DNA from: Pomphorhynchus laevis
Lineage: Eukaryota > Acanthocephala > Palaeacanthocephala > Echinorhynchida > Pomphorhynchidae
Direction of reading: 5' to 3'
Assembly (NCBI GenBank): GCA_012934845.2
Contig: WNNJ02003812.1
Span: forward strand, 186,001 to 250,000
Length of the DNA stretch: 64,000 nucleotides
Both the position numbers and the translations under genes were made by a program. Numbering within the stretch: position 1 is the first letter of the stretch; every line of letters starts with the position of its first letter. The notes under the pieces are model-generated. The model worked only from the letters and a program-made list of their open reading frames with translations. It was not told where the DNA came from and searched no databases. Below are positions 33,966 to 44,608 of this stretch, piece by piece.

Positions 33966-36310
33966 GAGTAAGACAGGGAGAAGATGAAAGAGTTCCGAGA
34001 GAATGAGGCTAGGCGGGGCCGAGTGGGATAGGATGGAGACCGGGCTGTGAGAGAGCAACGTGGATACTTTGCTCTGGAGAAATGACGAATAATCATGGGG
34101 ATTGATGTTGCACGGCGGAGAGGAGCGAGCAAGGATTGAGTTAAAAGTATTCCATAGAGTCTTAGTGTTGAATGAAGTGATGATTTTATGCTGCTAAAAG
34201 GAGTTGCATTTGGTACGTAGTAGGTGGAGATGAGACCGCCGATGAGCAAGATAGTTATCACGGAAGGACCGATTGATCGAGCGGAAATCACGTCTGAGAG
34301 AGCGGTGATATTACTCGAAAAGCATGACGGAGTCGACGCATTGAGAGTAGGCACTGGATGTTAAACCATGAAGCACGGTGCAAGCGACGGTGTTGGTGAG
34401 GCTTGAAGTGCAAGAGAATATCGAGAATGGATGTGAGTTCAGAGTGGAAAAGAAATGCGAGATCGTGAGGGGAGGAATATGTTATTGTTGGATAGGATAT
34501 AGACGATTTGAGCAAGGCAGAGCGGAGAAAGGAGAGGTCAAGATTTCTCCAAGAGCGACGTTATATTGTAGGTGTGTGAGGATCGGTGTTGTTGTGAGCG
34601 AGATCAAGGGTGACAAGAAAGTGATCGGTTAGACCAGGATCGAAAATGGACAGTGAGGTGTAGGCAGCAAAATGATCGGGGACAGCGATGATATCGAGTG
34701 CTCCACGAAGGATATGTGTGGGGTCAGTGGATATGGGTTTGTAGTTATAGTTGGATAGAATGTTGATGAACTGTATTGACATGGTGAAATAGGATCGGTA
34801 TAGGCGGATGTTGAAGTCGCCAAGAACGATTGAAGAGATTGAGGACAAATAACAGTGGGACAGAAGGTCAGCGAGTTTGGTAAAAAATAAGGATGTAGGA
34901 GCTGATGAACCAGGACGGTATACAATGGCGAGATCTAGAGTGATCGGGTTAGAAGAACGACAAGTGAGCAGTTCAGAAGAGCAAGGACTCAAAGGAAAGT
35001 GATTTTGCGAAGAGACGCGAGATGACGGGCGAATGCGACAATGTCGCCATGATTAGATAATTTAGAAGGGGATTTGCTAAGGGGTGCGAGCGTATTCGAC
35101 TAGTGAGCAACCGGCAGAGAGCAAACGGCGGATGGAGATGTCGTTAGAATCGAAGTGCCAAGATTCGGTGACGCAGAATAGATCGATGGATTGCTTAGTG
35201 AATAAGTTGAGGATGTGATCGGATTTATTGAGAATAGATCTAGTGTTAAGGAGACCGCTGCGGAAACCGTGTGTAGTGGTGGTGTAGGCTAAGGAGAAGA
35301 CACATAGGGGAGATGGAGCGCCATCGAATTTTTGGGCGGGTGCGTACAACTTGAAAATTTCCGTCGATGTTTCGGGTGGAGAGATGTTTCGCCGTTTTCC
35401 TCGCGACGGCGTATTTTGATGCGGGCAGATGATAGTTGAGCGATTTCGGATGGGGTGCGATCGGGGAGAATGCGAGTGACTGAAGAGGACATGAGTTCGA
35501 ATCGTTGGAGCGGACAGAATACGCGTGAGAGCAATGCTTGAAAATAACTTTTACGAGAGGGGACTGGGAAGGATTAGATTGAGAAGATTTATTTAGGCCG
35601 ATGAATGCGACAGGAGAGATGTTGTTGACAAAGGATGGGTTATCCGCAGGAACAAGAGACGAAAGGATGGATCTGAATGCGGAAACATCGTGGTCGAGAC
35701 ATGCTTGTGGAGATAAAGAGGTGGAAGGAGTGATATTAGTGACGATGACGCAACGATCGCGAGAAGGAAAGCGTTTCCGTAAAGGAGGACGAGTAACGTT
35801 AGTCGGTGAGATTACGACAGGAGAGCTGGGGTTTTAGGATATCAAGGGAGTAGGTTTGACAGCGGAAGACAAAGAGGATTTGGATAATAGAGATGGTGGT
35901 GAGCGATGTGAGGAAAGGTTTTGAGTAGAAGGATCGTGAAGGTTGGTGGAGGTGATTTTAATTGAGGGATGTAGGTTATTGAGAAACGAGACAGAAGGGA
36001 AGATACGGGGGTGTCGGGAAGTGAAGACATGGGAGAATAAGTACATGTGATGACAGGATCAGTGGGTTGACAAAGGATATCAGAAACGACTGGGTGTGGT
36101 TTGAGTAGACACGTTTATGGTTGATATGTTCTTATGGGAGAGGTCGCGTATGAGTTTGTTGGCACAAAAGCCGCATATAAAGTCTTCTTTAGACTTACTG
36201 CTGTCGCATGCGATTGTAGTCCAGACGCTGCAGTCGTGTGTCGAGCATTGTATTTGTAGTTGAGCACAGTTAGTGTCGGTCGTAGCTGTCTTCTTACGTC
36301 CTCCCATCGA
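33966..36310 (-). mobile_element. Family A LINE, copy A6, 5' half
   Basis: On the minus strand, from 36310 downward: ORF1 with a PHD-like finger, a proline/serine-rich ORF1 body, the endonuclease start RSGLLNTRSILNKSDHIL with FCVTESW (35250), LAIVYRPGSSAPTSLFF and SIVLGDFNIRLY (34850), and GLTDHFLVTLDLAHNN (34620). The linker and RT start continue to 33966. With 32185-33505 it forms the only copy spanning ORF1 to the 3' tail. Frames are interrupted. Confidence 0.8.
36080..36307 (-). pseudogene. Family A ORF1 start with PHD-like zinc finger
   Basis: A 75-codon minus frame from ATG at 36307 begins MGGRKKTATTDTNCAQLQIQ. Cys/His spacing C-x7-C-x3-H-x-C with W, later D-S-x3-SKEDFICGFC, resembles a PHD-type finger, a domain known at the start of ORF1 in CR1-like LINEs. 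The frame ends at 36080. Further ORF1-like frames (36046-35834, 35534-35289) follow in other phases, so the ORF is broken. The start lies about 33 bp inside the minisatellite boundary. Confidence 0.55.
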
Positions 36311-36340
36311 CGTCCTTGTGCGTTAAAACTGTTAAATTTG

Positions 36341-36628
36341 CTGGATTGATCTAAAACTGGATTGATCAGGAACTGGATTGATCTGTAACTGGATTGATCA
36401 GGAACTGGATTGATCCGTAACTGGATTGATCTGTAACTGGATTGATCTGTAACTGGATTGATCTGTAACTGGATTGATCTGTAACTGGATTGATCTGTAA
36501 CTGGATTGATCTGTAACTGGATTGATCTGTAACTGGATTGATCTGTAACTGGATTGATCTGTAACTGGATTGATCTGTAACTGGATTGATCAAGAACTGG
36601 ATTGATCTGGAACTGGATTGATCTGGAA
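36341..36628. repeat. 16-bp minisatellite, 18 units
   Basis: Eighteen head-to-tail units of CTGGATTGATCTGTAA fill exactly 288 bp. Eleven or so central units are identical, while the edge units vary at the last four bases (TAAA, AGGA, CGTA, AAGA, TGGA). Because 16 is not a multiple of 3, the minus strand reads an open, 16-residue-periodic frame, which is a by-product rather than a gene. The array begins about 33 bp upstream of the ORF1 start of LINE A6. Confidence 0.95.
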
Positions 36629-36639
36629 TGTGTGTTTAA

Positions 36640-37500
36640 GCTGTTAAATATTTTTGTTTGTATTTATTTTAGATCTCAAACTTTTTTAGTTCTTGCACAT
36701 ACGCTAATAATGTTGTAACAAAAAGCGTTTCCAATTCTTTAATGCGATGTTGTAGTGCTAAAGTAATGTATTCTTATGTGCGTAGTATAATAAATAAGAT
36801 CGATGAAATTCGTCATTTGCTTCAACAAAAACTTCCCCTTATAATGGCCTTTTTGAATCTTGGTTAAAACTTCAAATATCTTCCAATGAAATGCTATGAA
36901 CGGTTATGTATTATTTAGAAGTGATAGAACTACTCGCTTAGGTGGGGTGTATTACTATATTTACGAGATGATCTACACTCCTGGCTAATATTAACTATTG
37001 AGGATTCCGACGAATTGAATAAATTGCTATGGGTGAAAATATATGCCCCTTTCTCACTAAACATCGTTGTTGTATATCGCAGTCCTTGTTCATCTAGAAA
37101 CTCCATTATAGATGTTTTCGATCGTATCAGTTTAACCCCTAATATTTTGATTCTTGATGATTTCAATATGCCGACCGTAAACTGGGTTACATACACATGC
37201 TCAGCTGGAACTGATCGTGGATCAGTTGCTTTGCTTGATGCAATGAATGTACTTTGTATATCTCAACACGTCAGTGAATTCACTAGACTTTTTTAAGACT
37301 TGGTTTTTCTTCGAACTCGCTTGATTTAGATATCGTCTGACATCGTCATCTTGATCTGACATCGTCTGAAACGTTTGTTACCATTGGTCTCTCTGATCAC
37401 GTTATTCTGTTGATAAATATTAACACTGATTGCCTTCTAAGTAAATCTTCAGTTAGGCGGATAAATCATTTCAGAACTGACATAGATAATGCAAGGCAAT
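36640..37500 (+). mobile_element. LINE endonuclease fragment (family C-like)
   Basis: From about 36900 the plus strand reads, across frames, GGVLYYYIYEM, ELNKLLWVKIYAPFSLNIVVVY (frame 37015-37296), RSPCSSRNSIIDVF, NILILDDFNMPTVNW, LLDAMNVLCISQHVSEFTR and SNSLDLDIV. In GDFN the G is D here. It is the central part of an APE-type endonuclease. 36640-36900 has no motif. Confidence 0.65.
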
Positions 37501-37894
37501 GTTTAGTATTGTGTTCTTGATCGGACGCATTCACTGTTGGAGTGGAACAAGCCTGGATATATTTCAGGAGCACACTCTGTGGCATTCTAACAAGATTCTT
37601 TCCTACATCTTGTTTTAGGAACACTAGCCACTGTCCTGTTTGGTTTGGCTATGATGTAAAAAAGTGATATCTGCACGTTCAAATCTTATAAAACCGGATA
37701 TGCAAGTTTTGACGATTATAGACATATCTGCAATAAAGCATTATGATACAAAAGACGTGGCAGGTCAAGTTTCGAAAAGGTTATCACTGATAATTATTGT
37801 TCAAATCCACGAGAATTCTTTAATTACATTACTTAACGTCAAAACAGTTTTCAAAAAACTTTCTCGATCAGAAATCGTGACGGTCTGTTCCGTG
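37500..37894. other. Unassigned decayed sequence
   Basis: The plus frame 37664-37909 has no recognised motif, though its context suggests LINE debris. No host gene is supported. Confidence 0.3.
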
Positions 37895-38215
37895 ATTCAA
37901 ATAATATGAAAAAATCGTTGTGTCCGTATTGAAAAATTCGAGAAAAAAAATGTTTTTATCTCAAAAAATATTTTTGTTCATAAACTTTTTTGTTAACCTT
38001 ACTTTATATAATTTTTGAACAATCGTCTGTTTATAAGGTATTTAACCTTTCAGTTCGTAATATGCACTATAAATTTTTATTTCATTTTTTCTAAAATAAA
38101 AATTTTATATCTCGTAATATGATTATCATCGGTTTAAAGCCGAATAAACACATACGTATCTTACTAATATTTTCCGTTATGCAAAATATGAGAACCTGAA
38201 GAAGGCGGTATTTAA
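37895..38215 (-). repeat. Interspersed repeat G, copy 1
   Basis: In reverse complement this matches 61765-62130. Shared words include ATTCAAATAATAT, ATCGTTGTGTCCGTATTGAA, TTTCCGTTATGCAAAATATG and a CGGTTTAAAGCCGAATAAACAC region. A shorter copy of one end lies at 61145-61215. There is no coding capacity, and terminal inverted repeats were not evident. Confidence 0.7.
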
Positions 38216-38284
38216 ATAATAATTACCCGAGTTCACTTAAAAAATTGTCTTTCCTAAGATCTCTTAGTTCGCTACAAAACCGCT

Positions 38285-38960
38285 CTTGCATTCTGCTACT
38301 TTTCAACCTTTGTCTCTTAGGATCTTGATTGATTTCTACTCATGTCACTCTTTTATGTTCAGTCTATTGTTTAATATATCCACTATTATTACCTGTCTTT
38401 TTGCTTTATTATCTAAATCATATCTTCTTCCTCTCCAACACCTTGTGAATTGTGCCGTGTTTATCATTTATCGCCTCTGCTATTTTGATCACATCTCATC
38501 GTGCCTCTATAAACCCAATTGGCTAACTACGGAATACCGCATTTTATTTTTTTGTATCACTTTTCTACTCCTTTTCTCAAATTCGGTTTTTCATCTACAA
38601 CTTCCTACCGTTACTGAATCCCGCTTTACCTCCGTAAATCTTCGTTCATGTGACTCTCTTATCCATGTTCCGCATATTCCTTAAACTGTGGCCCTCGTTT
38701 CTTCGTTATTGTCACTCCTCCTCTCTGAAATAAGCTGTCTTTCGTCATTCACTCAATCGCCTACTTTCCATCCTTCAAACACAATATCCGCTATTTTCTT
38801 TCGTTTAATAATTGATTTCAATTATTAACACTATTTTAAACTCTCCAACACTCACACACATCCACATGAACTTATTGGCATTGATCGTACTTTTGCTTTT
38901 TTGTGTTTTTATTTTTGTTGTGAAACTGTAAATTTACAATTTAGTGGACTTGTAAGTGGA
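38285..38960 (+). mobile_element. Family A LINE, copy A7 (old 3' fragment)
   Basis: The 132-codon plus frame 38286-38684 begins with RILIDFYSCHSFMFSLLF, followed by LLPLQHLVNCAV and CYFDHISSCLY. It ends with ESRFTSVNLRSCDSLIHVPH, clearly the family A thumb/tail region but more diverged than other copies. The following part to 38960 is AT-rich. Confidence 0.7.
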
Positions 38961-39389
38961 TGTATATTGACAACAGACATTTTAATAAGCTTTACTACTA
39001 AAACTTATCATGATACCCGTGTATAAGGGCGTGGGCAATAAGTGGTATTTTCTTTGCGTGTGGTTTATTCCATAGTGATTTCAAGGTATTTGATGCTGAT
39101 AATATTTAGGGTCAATTGCAAAGAGTTTAGTAGTAAATTGTTCAGTGTATTATTTGAATACGGATGTTTCGGGAAACGAAAATTTTGTCGATAGTCTACT
39201 ACTGATATTGTCTATCTATTGATAGACAATCACAGCCTACTGTGATTGTTGCAATAGGCATGGAATGAATTTTGTGCGATAAACCAAGGAATTTTTTGAT
39301 GAAACGCCACTTTAAAGATCGGTAATATTGAAAGAATCAAATACTCGAAAGGTCTGTGCTAACTGATTAAATATTCTTTTAATATTAAT

Positions 39390-39570
39390 ATTCTTTTCAT
39401 ATTCTGTGTCCTTTACCGTTCTCCGTCCTATGAATTAAGATTTGACTCTCTTAAACCACATTTGTCGAGTTTATCTTCGTATCCTCTGATTTTGCTCCCG
39501 GGTGACTTTAATATCCCCCAAATATACTGAAAAATAGTCAGTCACGACCAATTCACGGAATTGGGAAAGT
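39390..39570 (+). mobile_element. Tiny LINE endonuclease fragment
   Basis: Across one frame change, the plus strand reads VLYRSPSYELRFDSLKPHL then LLPGDFNIPQIY, the central endonuclease motif block of a CR1/Jockey LINE. It is about 180 bp and isolated. Confidence 0.55.
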
Positions 39571-41340
39571 ACTGACTGACTTTATGTTAATAAACCAGTA
39601 ATATTCATCAATTTGGCCAGTTTAGATAAAATCTTAATTTATAAACTAGCCATTTATAAACATCACTCATTACTAAATAACATAAAAAAATTAATATTCT
39701 CAAGACAAAATAATTTGTTATTGTCCTGTCCAACAATATTAGTATTTACACGTAGGCAAGTTGTTGTTTTATCGAAAATGCTGCTGAACATTTGCTATTA
39801 TTTTGATAGTAATCTGCCTAACGGAGAATACAGACAGTAATTGACTGTTCTTGTCTTGATTAAACGGTTTGTTAAAGATTAAAATTACTGATTCCCTATT
39901 AACTAATAATAATAATTCCATAAACTTAGTATATTTGCCACCAGTGCATATTCTATTAACAAGAATATTACTCCAGCTCTTGAAAGATTTTATACTAAAA
40001 AATCTACTGAGTGATTCTTCCGTAATTTCAAAATTCAACTGTTGAGTATATCCAATCCAGTTACTTTTTCCAGTTCTTTCATGTAGCAGTTCTTTCATGT
40101 GTTAACGTGATGTTGTTCGTTCTGTCATATTTTTGAAAATTTTCGTATACTATTGTTTTATTGGAATACTTGCTTGATCTTTCCGTTTTGCTTTCAAAAT
40201 TTCGGAGTTATTAATTTGAGGTTCGACAGGGTCATCAGTAAAGGATGCCGATACTATATTTTCGGTTCCGTAATGTCGGTATCCACTAAAGTTCAATAAT
40301 TTGGAGTTTGAGGACACCATCTACAAAGACTACTGATATTCTATCGTATTTCTATCGTTCGGTTCATTGCAAAAACCTTTTAAACAACCAGGTGCTTGTA
40401 TTTTCTAGATGTTCAGAGACCATCACCAACAAGTATCCAGAGGAGGATCGCGTCCAAGACTAGGTAAGATTCCGCCGTATCAAAATCATAGGCAATAAAT
40501 ACGAAATCTTAAAACGTTTTCACAAATAATCCGGAATCTGGATTTCTAAATCTGAAAAAATGATTTTAAAAGCTTATTAGCTTATACTAAATAAAATTAA
40601 CTTGGAAATGCTTGCAGAATATACTTTGTGCGTTTAGTGCTTTTAAATATTTTAACAATATTTGATGCATGGAAACGGAAGGTGCTCGGGGTCAATGTTA
40701 AATGATCAAAATTGAAATGGCAAGACGCCCCGCATGAGTCAGAAAATTTATTGAATTTTCGATTCCAGTTTTGAATCATCATCAGAAATTGTAAGAACTT
40801 TATATAACCAAGACAAATTTCAATAATATTTTGCAATAATTGATTTTTATGTGGTTCCCTATAATGCGACATTATTAATGTGATGTAATAATAAAAATAT
40901 TAAAAAATTAATATTATAATATTAATATAAATATATAATTTAATATTTTTAATATTAAAATATTAAAACTTTAAAATATTCAAAACTCTAAATAATAAAA
41001 ATATGTTTTTGTTATTTTTTACTTTTAAAAATATTATACAATACGGAATACGGGAATAAGAGTTTTACAGAAAAACAATGGATAAAGCCTAACTATTCAA
41101 TTAGATCGCAATCTTTTGAGACGAATTGATTTTCAATATTTAAAATCAAATTATTTTGCGTCTTGTATCGAAATTATTGAATACGACACCATATAAATGT
41201 AAAAATATAAATGTAAAACTTATTAAAAATATTGTATGATTGGTTGGATCACCTCTTAAACTTTTTGTGGTCCTTTAAAATGCTTCCAGGATCATTAACA
41301 ACGATTTAAAGACACGTTGCTGGGTTATCGTCTAGCAGGT
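39571..41340. other. AT-rich stretch with unassigned ORFs
   Basis: Minus ORFs at 39769-40098 (109 codons) and 40597-40872 (91 codons) are the longest. Neither shows a domain I know, nor clean splice sites. The remainder, especially 40870-41060, is A/T low complexity. Confidence 0.35.
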
Positions 41341-41576
41341 CGTAATTTTATTTAAAAGATTGACATTATTTGTGTCAACCTCTTAATACTCGTAGATACT
41401 TTAAACGAGATTCACGTTATAGATATACTTACTATTCACTAAAAAACAGCTTAAGGTCAAAGAAAATTGGCACTTTCGAAATACTAGACCCTGAATATCA
41501 CGAATTGTATAAATTAATAAAAAAATTAAAGATTAAAATTAAATTGTATTTGATTGCATCTGTGAGCTGAAATTTT

Positions 41577-41749
41577 TCCGATTGTGGCACGATATTATCC
41601 TCACAGTTATTGATCTTACTTTCGATACAGCAGGACGCTACTAATCAGTCTGGGTGGGTCTGATGAGCCCACCCAGACTGATTAGTAGCGTCCTGCTGTA
41701 TCGAAAGTAAGATCAATAACTGTGAGGATAATATCGTGCCACAATCGGA
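41577..41749. repeat. Perfect 82-bp inverted repeat with 9-bp spacer
   Basis: The left arm 41577-41658 (starts TCCGATTGTGGCACG) and right arm 41668-41749 are exact reverse complements over all 82 positions. The spacer is TCTGATGAG. The arms are markedly less AT-rich than their flanks. Flanks on both sides contain TTAAAATT/AATTTT words. The RNA or single-stranded DNA would form a very stable hairpin. A foldback/MITE element, a recent template-switch event or an assembly artefact are all possible. Confidence 0.95.
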
Positions 41750-42880
41750 TTAAAATTAAAATTATTTTTTATTAAAATTTAATTTTAATAAAAAATTAAA
41801 GATTTATTACGATAAATTTTAATAGTTAATAAATTGTTTATAGTTAATAAATTTATTAATAGTTAATAAAATGTGTAAAATTATATAAATTGATTATATA
41901 TAATTTATATTAATTTTAATTTTATATAATAAAATACAATTGATATATTATAAAATAAAATACAATTGATATAATATATTACTAGTATTTGATCTTATAA
42001 TATATTTTAAATCGTGTCAAACGTAGAAGTGGTTTGCACTACTTAGTAGGTTATCTATGTCTAGGCTGTTTATTTTATTTTAAGTGTTCGAAAAAATTAA
42101 ATAAATACATTTTTGAAATTTTTAAAAATTATTTAAAATTATTAATTTTTTAATTTTAATTACGATGGATTCGCTTGTGGTAAAAATATGATTCAGATAC
42201 TGTACATAGCCTGAAGTAGAAATTGTCCGCAAACGTATTGATAATAAGTTAATATTTTCATGTCAAGAATGCTATTCCACTTTTACCACCTGAGGCACGA
42301 CCAATACACTTGAAATTGCTTATTGTCGGCGCTCTCATATTTCAATGGTGCATCTTTTGTAGAATATTCGACTACACCATGTGAATTCGTGGTACCTGAG
42401 AACACAACAAAGTTCAAAAACCAAGTTCTAATATGTATCGTTTCTTTTGATGAGCTTGAACTTCGAGCTACAATATTGGATATCGGCACATAATGGGTTC
42501 TTAATTTTTGAGTTTTTTAAGTACAATTTATATTTTATTGGTTCACACTTTCGGTTGAAGTCGCACAACATGATCAATCCGACGACAGTACACACCAAAA
42601 GATGGTGAAAGTACACACCAAAAGATGTAGAAATTGTTATTAAAAAGGCCATTTAATTTTTATTAATAGTTTCTGTAAGGACAGTATAAATGCTATCGAA
42701 ATATAAAAATTAACGAATCATTTTATAAAGTATAAAATACAAAAGTTTAGTTAACAAATAAAATAATTTTTTTAATTTGAAATATAATAAAAATAATATT
42801 ATCATTGATAAATAATAATTTTTATTATTATACACACAATATAAAAGAAACCTCACCATTCCAGTTTTAATATTCAAAAA
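41750..42880. other. AT-rich stretch, no gene supported
   Basis: Runs of A/T with small minus-strand frames (42283-42489, 42428-42652) that lack motifs. The phrase GTACACACCAAAAGATG occurs twice near 42588-42626. Confidence 0.4.
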
Positions 42881-42889
42881 GTCACTAAA

Positions 42890-43177
42890 TTAATCTTCCT
42901 TGATTAAGCATAAATCCCTTTGAGGACGATTTATAGCCGTTCGAGCTCCACAGACACATCGAGAAATCGTCTTTGCAAGGATAACGCTTATGCCACTACG
43001 TAATCTGGTTATTTCATCGTTGTATGAGCTGTTATGACTCCTTGCCAGGGAGTTCGCGATTCTCTTTAACAGGATTGCCGCTTCCGTACCCGCCCCACCG
43101 AGCATCGAAAATACTACGGGAATAAATGACGCATGCTCTATGCTATTTATTCTCTCAAGATACTTCCTTTTCCTCAA
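42890..43177 (-). pseudogene. Fragment of a reverse-transcriptase ORF C-terminal tail
   Basis: The 95-codon minus frame contains RINSIEHASFIPVVFSMLGG, then GTEAAILLKRIANSLA and NDEITRLRSGISVILAKTI. I recognise the EHASF-x-P-hh-FS-x-GG ... LR-x-x-hSh-hL-h-x-x-h-x-C-h-RG-x-R pattern as a tail found after the RT in many metazoan transposon ORFs. I cannot name the clade with certainty. No RT core is adjacent, so this is a severely truncated insertion. Confidence 0.45.
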
Positions 43178-44292
43178 AAATAATATTAAAATAAAAAATA
43201 ATATAAAATATATAGATAAATAATATATAAGATAATTATATAAGTAATTATAATTATATAATTATATAATTATATATTACTTTTATAATTATATAAGAGA
43301 AATAAAAATAATATTAATAAAAATAAAATTTCTATTGCTGAAAATTAACGAATCGTTAAAAAATTAACAAATCATTTTATTGTTTTGTTGATAAATAATA
43401 AAAATAATATTTTTATTATTTCTTCAAAAATCAAAGGTACATTTTAATAATTAATAAATTTAACATATAAAATATATGAGAAAATATATATAATTAATTA
43501 TATATAATTTGTATTAAAAATATATTTATTGTGTTATTTATAATTGTATAATATATAATAAAATACCATTTATTTACAATTAACAAGTATTTCATCTTAT
43601 AATATATTTTAAATATATTAATTATAAAATATTATATTTAATTTAAAAACTTAACTATTGTAATTAGTTATTACCTAACTAATTACATTCTGGTAGGACT
43701 CAATTACCTATGAAAATTTATTGGCTTGCATCTTTCTTTTTTTCGTCGAAACAGTTACTGTTTATATATCGATCATAATTATTAATATGATGCATATGAT
43801 ACGGCGTTACTATAATGTGAATACCATATAATTACAGGTGATTTTGTACAGCTATATATATTTTAGTAAATTTAAAACAGAATAAAAGTGTAAATTGCTA
43901 AATAAATTTAAAAAAATTAATTTGTTAAATGTAATTCGTTAAAATTAAATTTAAAAAAACTAATTTGCTTAATTAAATTTGTTATTAAAAGTTTAAACAA
44001 TTAGAAAAAATTTTTGTGAGACAATTGCAAGCCGTGATGATGTGTTGCACATATGTGCCAACACTATTATGGCTAACCCTACCATGGCTAATACATTCCA
44101 TAAATTCGAATATTTAAATGCAGAACCTTAAATTTGTTAACCAATTTACGCCGGGCCTGTTTCCCATTATGAGGAATAGCCGAAACGAGATTAGATGCAA
44201 ATCAATTGTAATATAATGGCCAGTTATTTTATAATGCTGGTAGTTTCTAAAACTATACTTGTTCAGATTGAAAGTAACATAATGGTTTTCAG
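43178..44292. other. AT-rich stretch upstream of the first detected CCAR exon
   Basis: Dominated by ATATAATTATATAA-type low complexity to about 43640, then ordinary AT-rich sequence. I searched for an S1-like exon of the CCAR gene here and saw none. The last bases before 44293 (TGGTTTTCAG) form a good splice acceptor. Confidence 0.45.
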
Positions 44293-44608
44293 GTAGGCAA
44301 TTGGAGAGTTCTTACCAGACAGCCGGATCAATTCGTGATTATCGGACTCGACATGAAATTTCAAGAGGACCGGCACATAGGTCGTACCAGGCTCTAGCAC
44401 CGAGTCTTCCACCGAGACGTAGCAACCGTTCTGATTATCGGCGAACTTCACCCCTTCATGCCTCTAAATCTCGAGTCAGCAAAGTTTCTCCTGTCAGGGC
44501 ATCACCATCGCACAGCAAATCTAAAAGAGTTGATCGTCATAGATCAAACAGCCATCACTCTAGACAGACATATCATCTGTATCTACCACGCTTATGGCCT
44601 TGCCGGAA
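44293..44608 (+). CDS. CCAR1: CCAR exon 1 of those detected (RS-rich)
   Basis: Acceptor TTTTCAG, donor GTACGT. It encodes an Arg/Ser/His-rich stretch (RSNRSDYRRTSP, SKSKRVDRHRSNSHHSRQ) followed by YHLYLPRLW, equivalent to the Y-x-V-x-h-P-K-F motif before the LYIPSDF block of vertebrate CCAR1. It starts with two bases of a split codon and ends after two bases of the next. Confidence 0.8.

Noticed and set aside
33854-34354. 166-codon minus-strand ORF as a gene
   Set aside because: It is a chimera: LINE A6 linker sequence read out of frame, followed by the Penelope-like RT C-terminus after the insertion junction.
36366-36593. Minus-strand ORF encoding a periodic INPVTDQSSYRSIQLQ-like protein
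   Set aside because: It is the unavoidable open frame of a 16-bp tandem repeat without stop codons; there is no sign of selection on the protein.
36341-36628. CRISPR-like array
   Set aside because: The units are contiguous 16-bp repeats without spacers, in a eukaryotic sequence.
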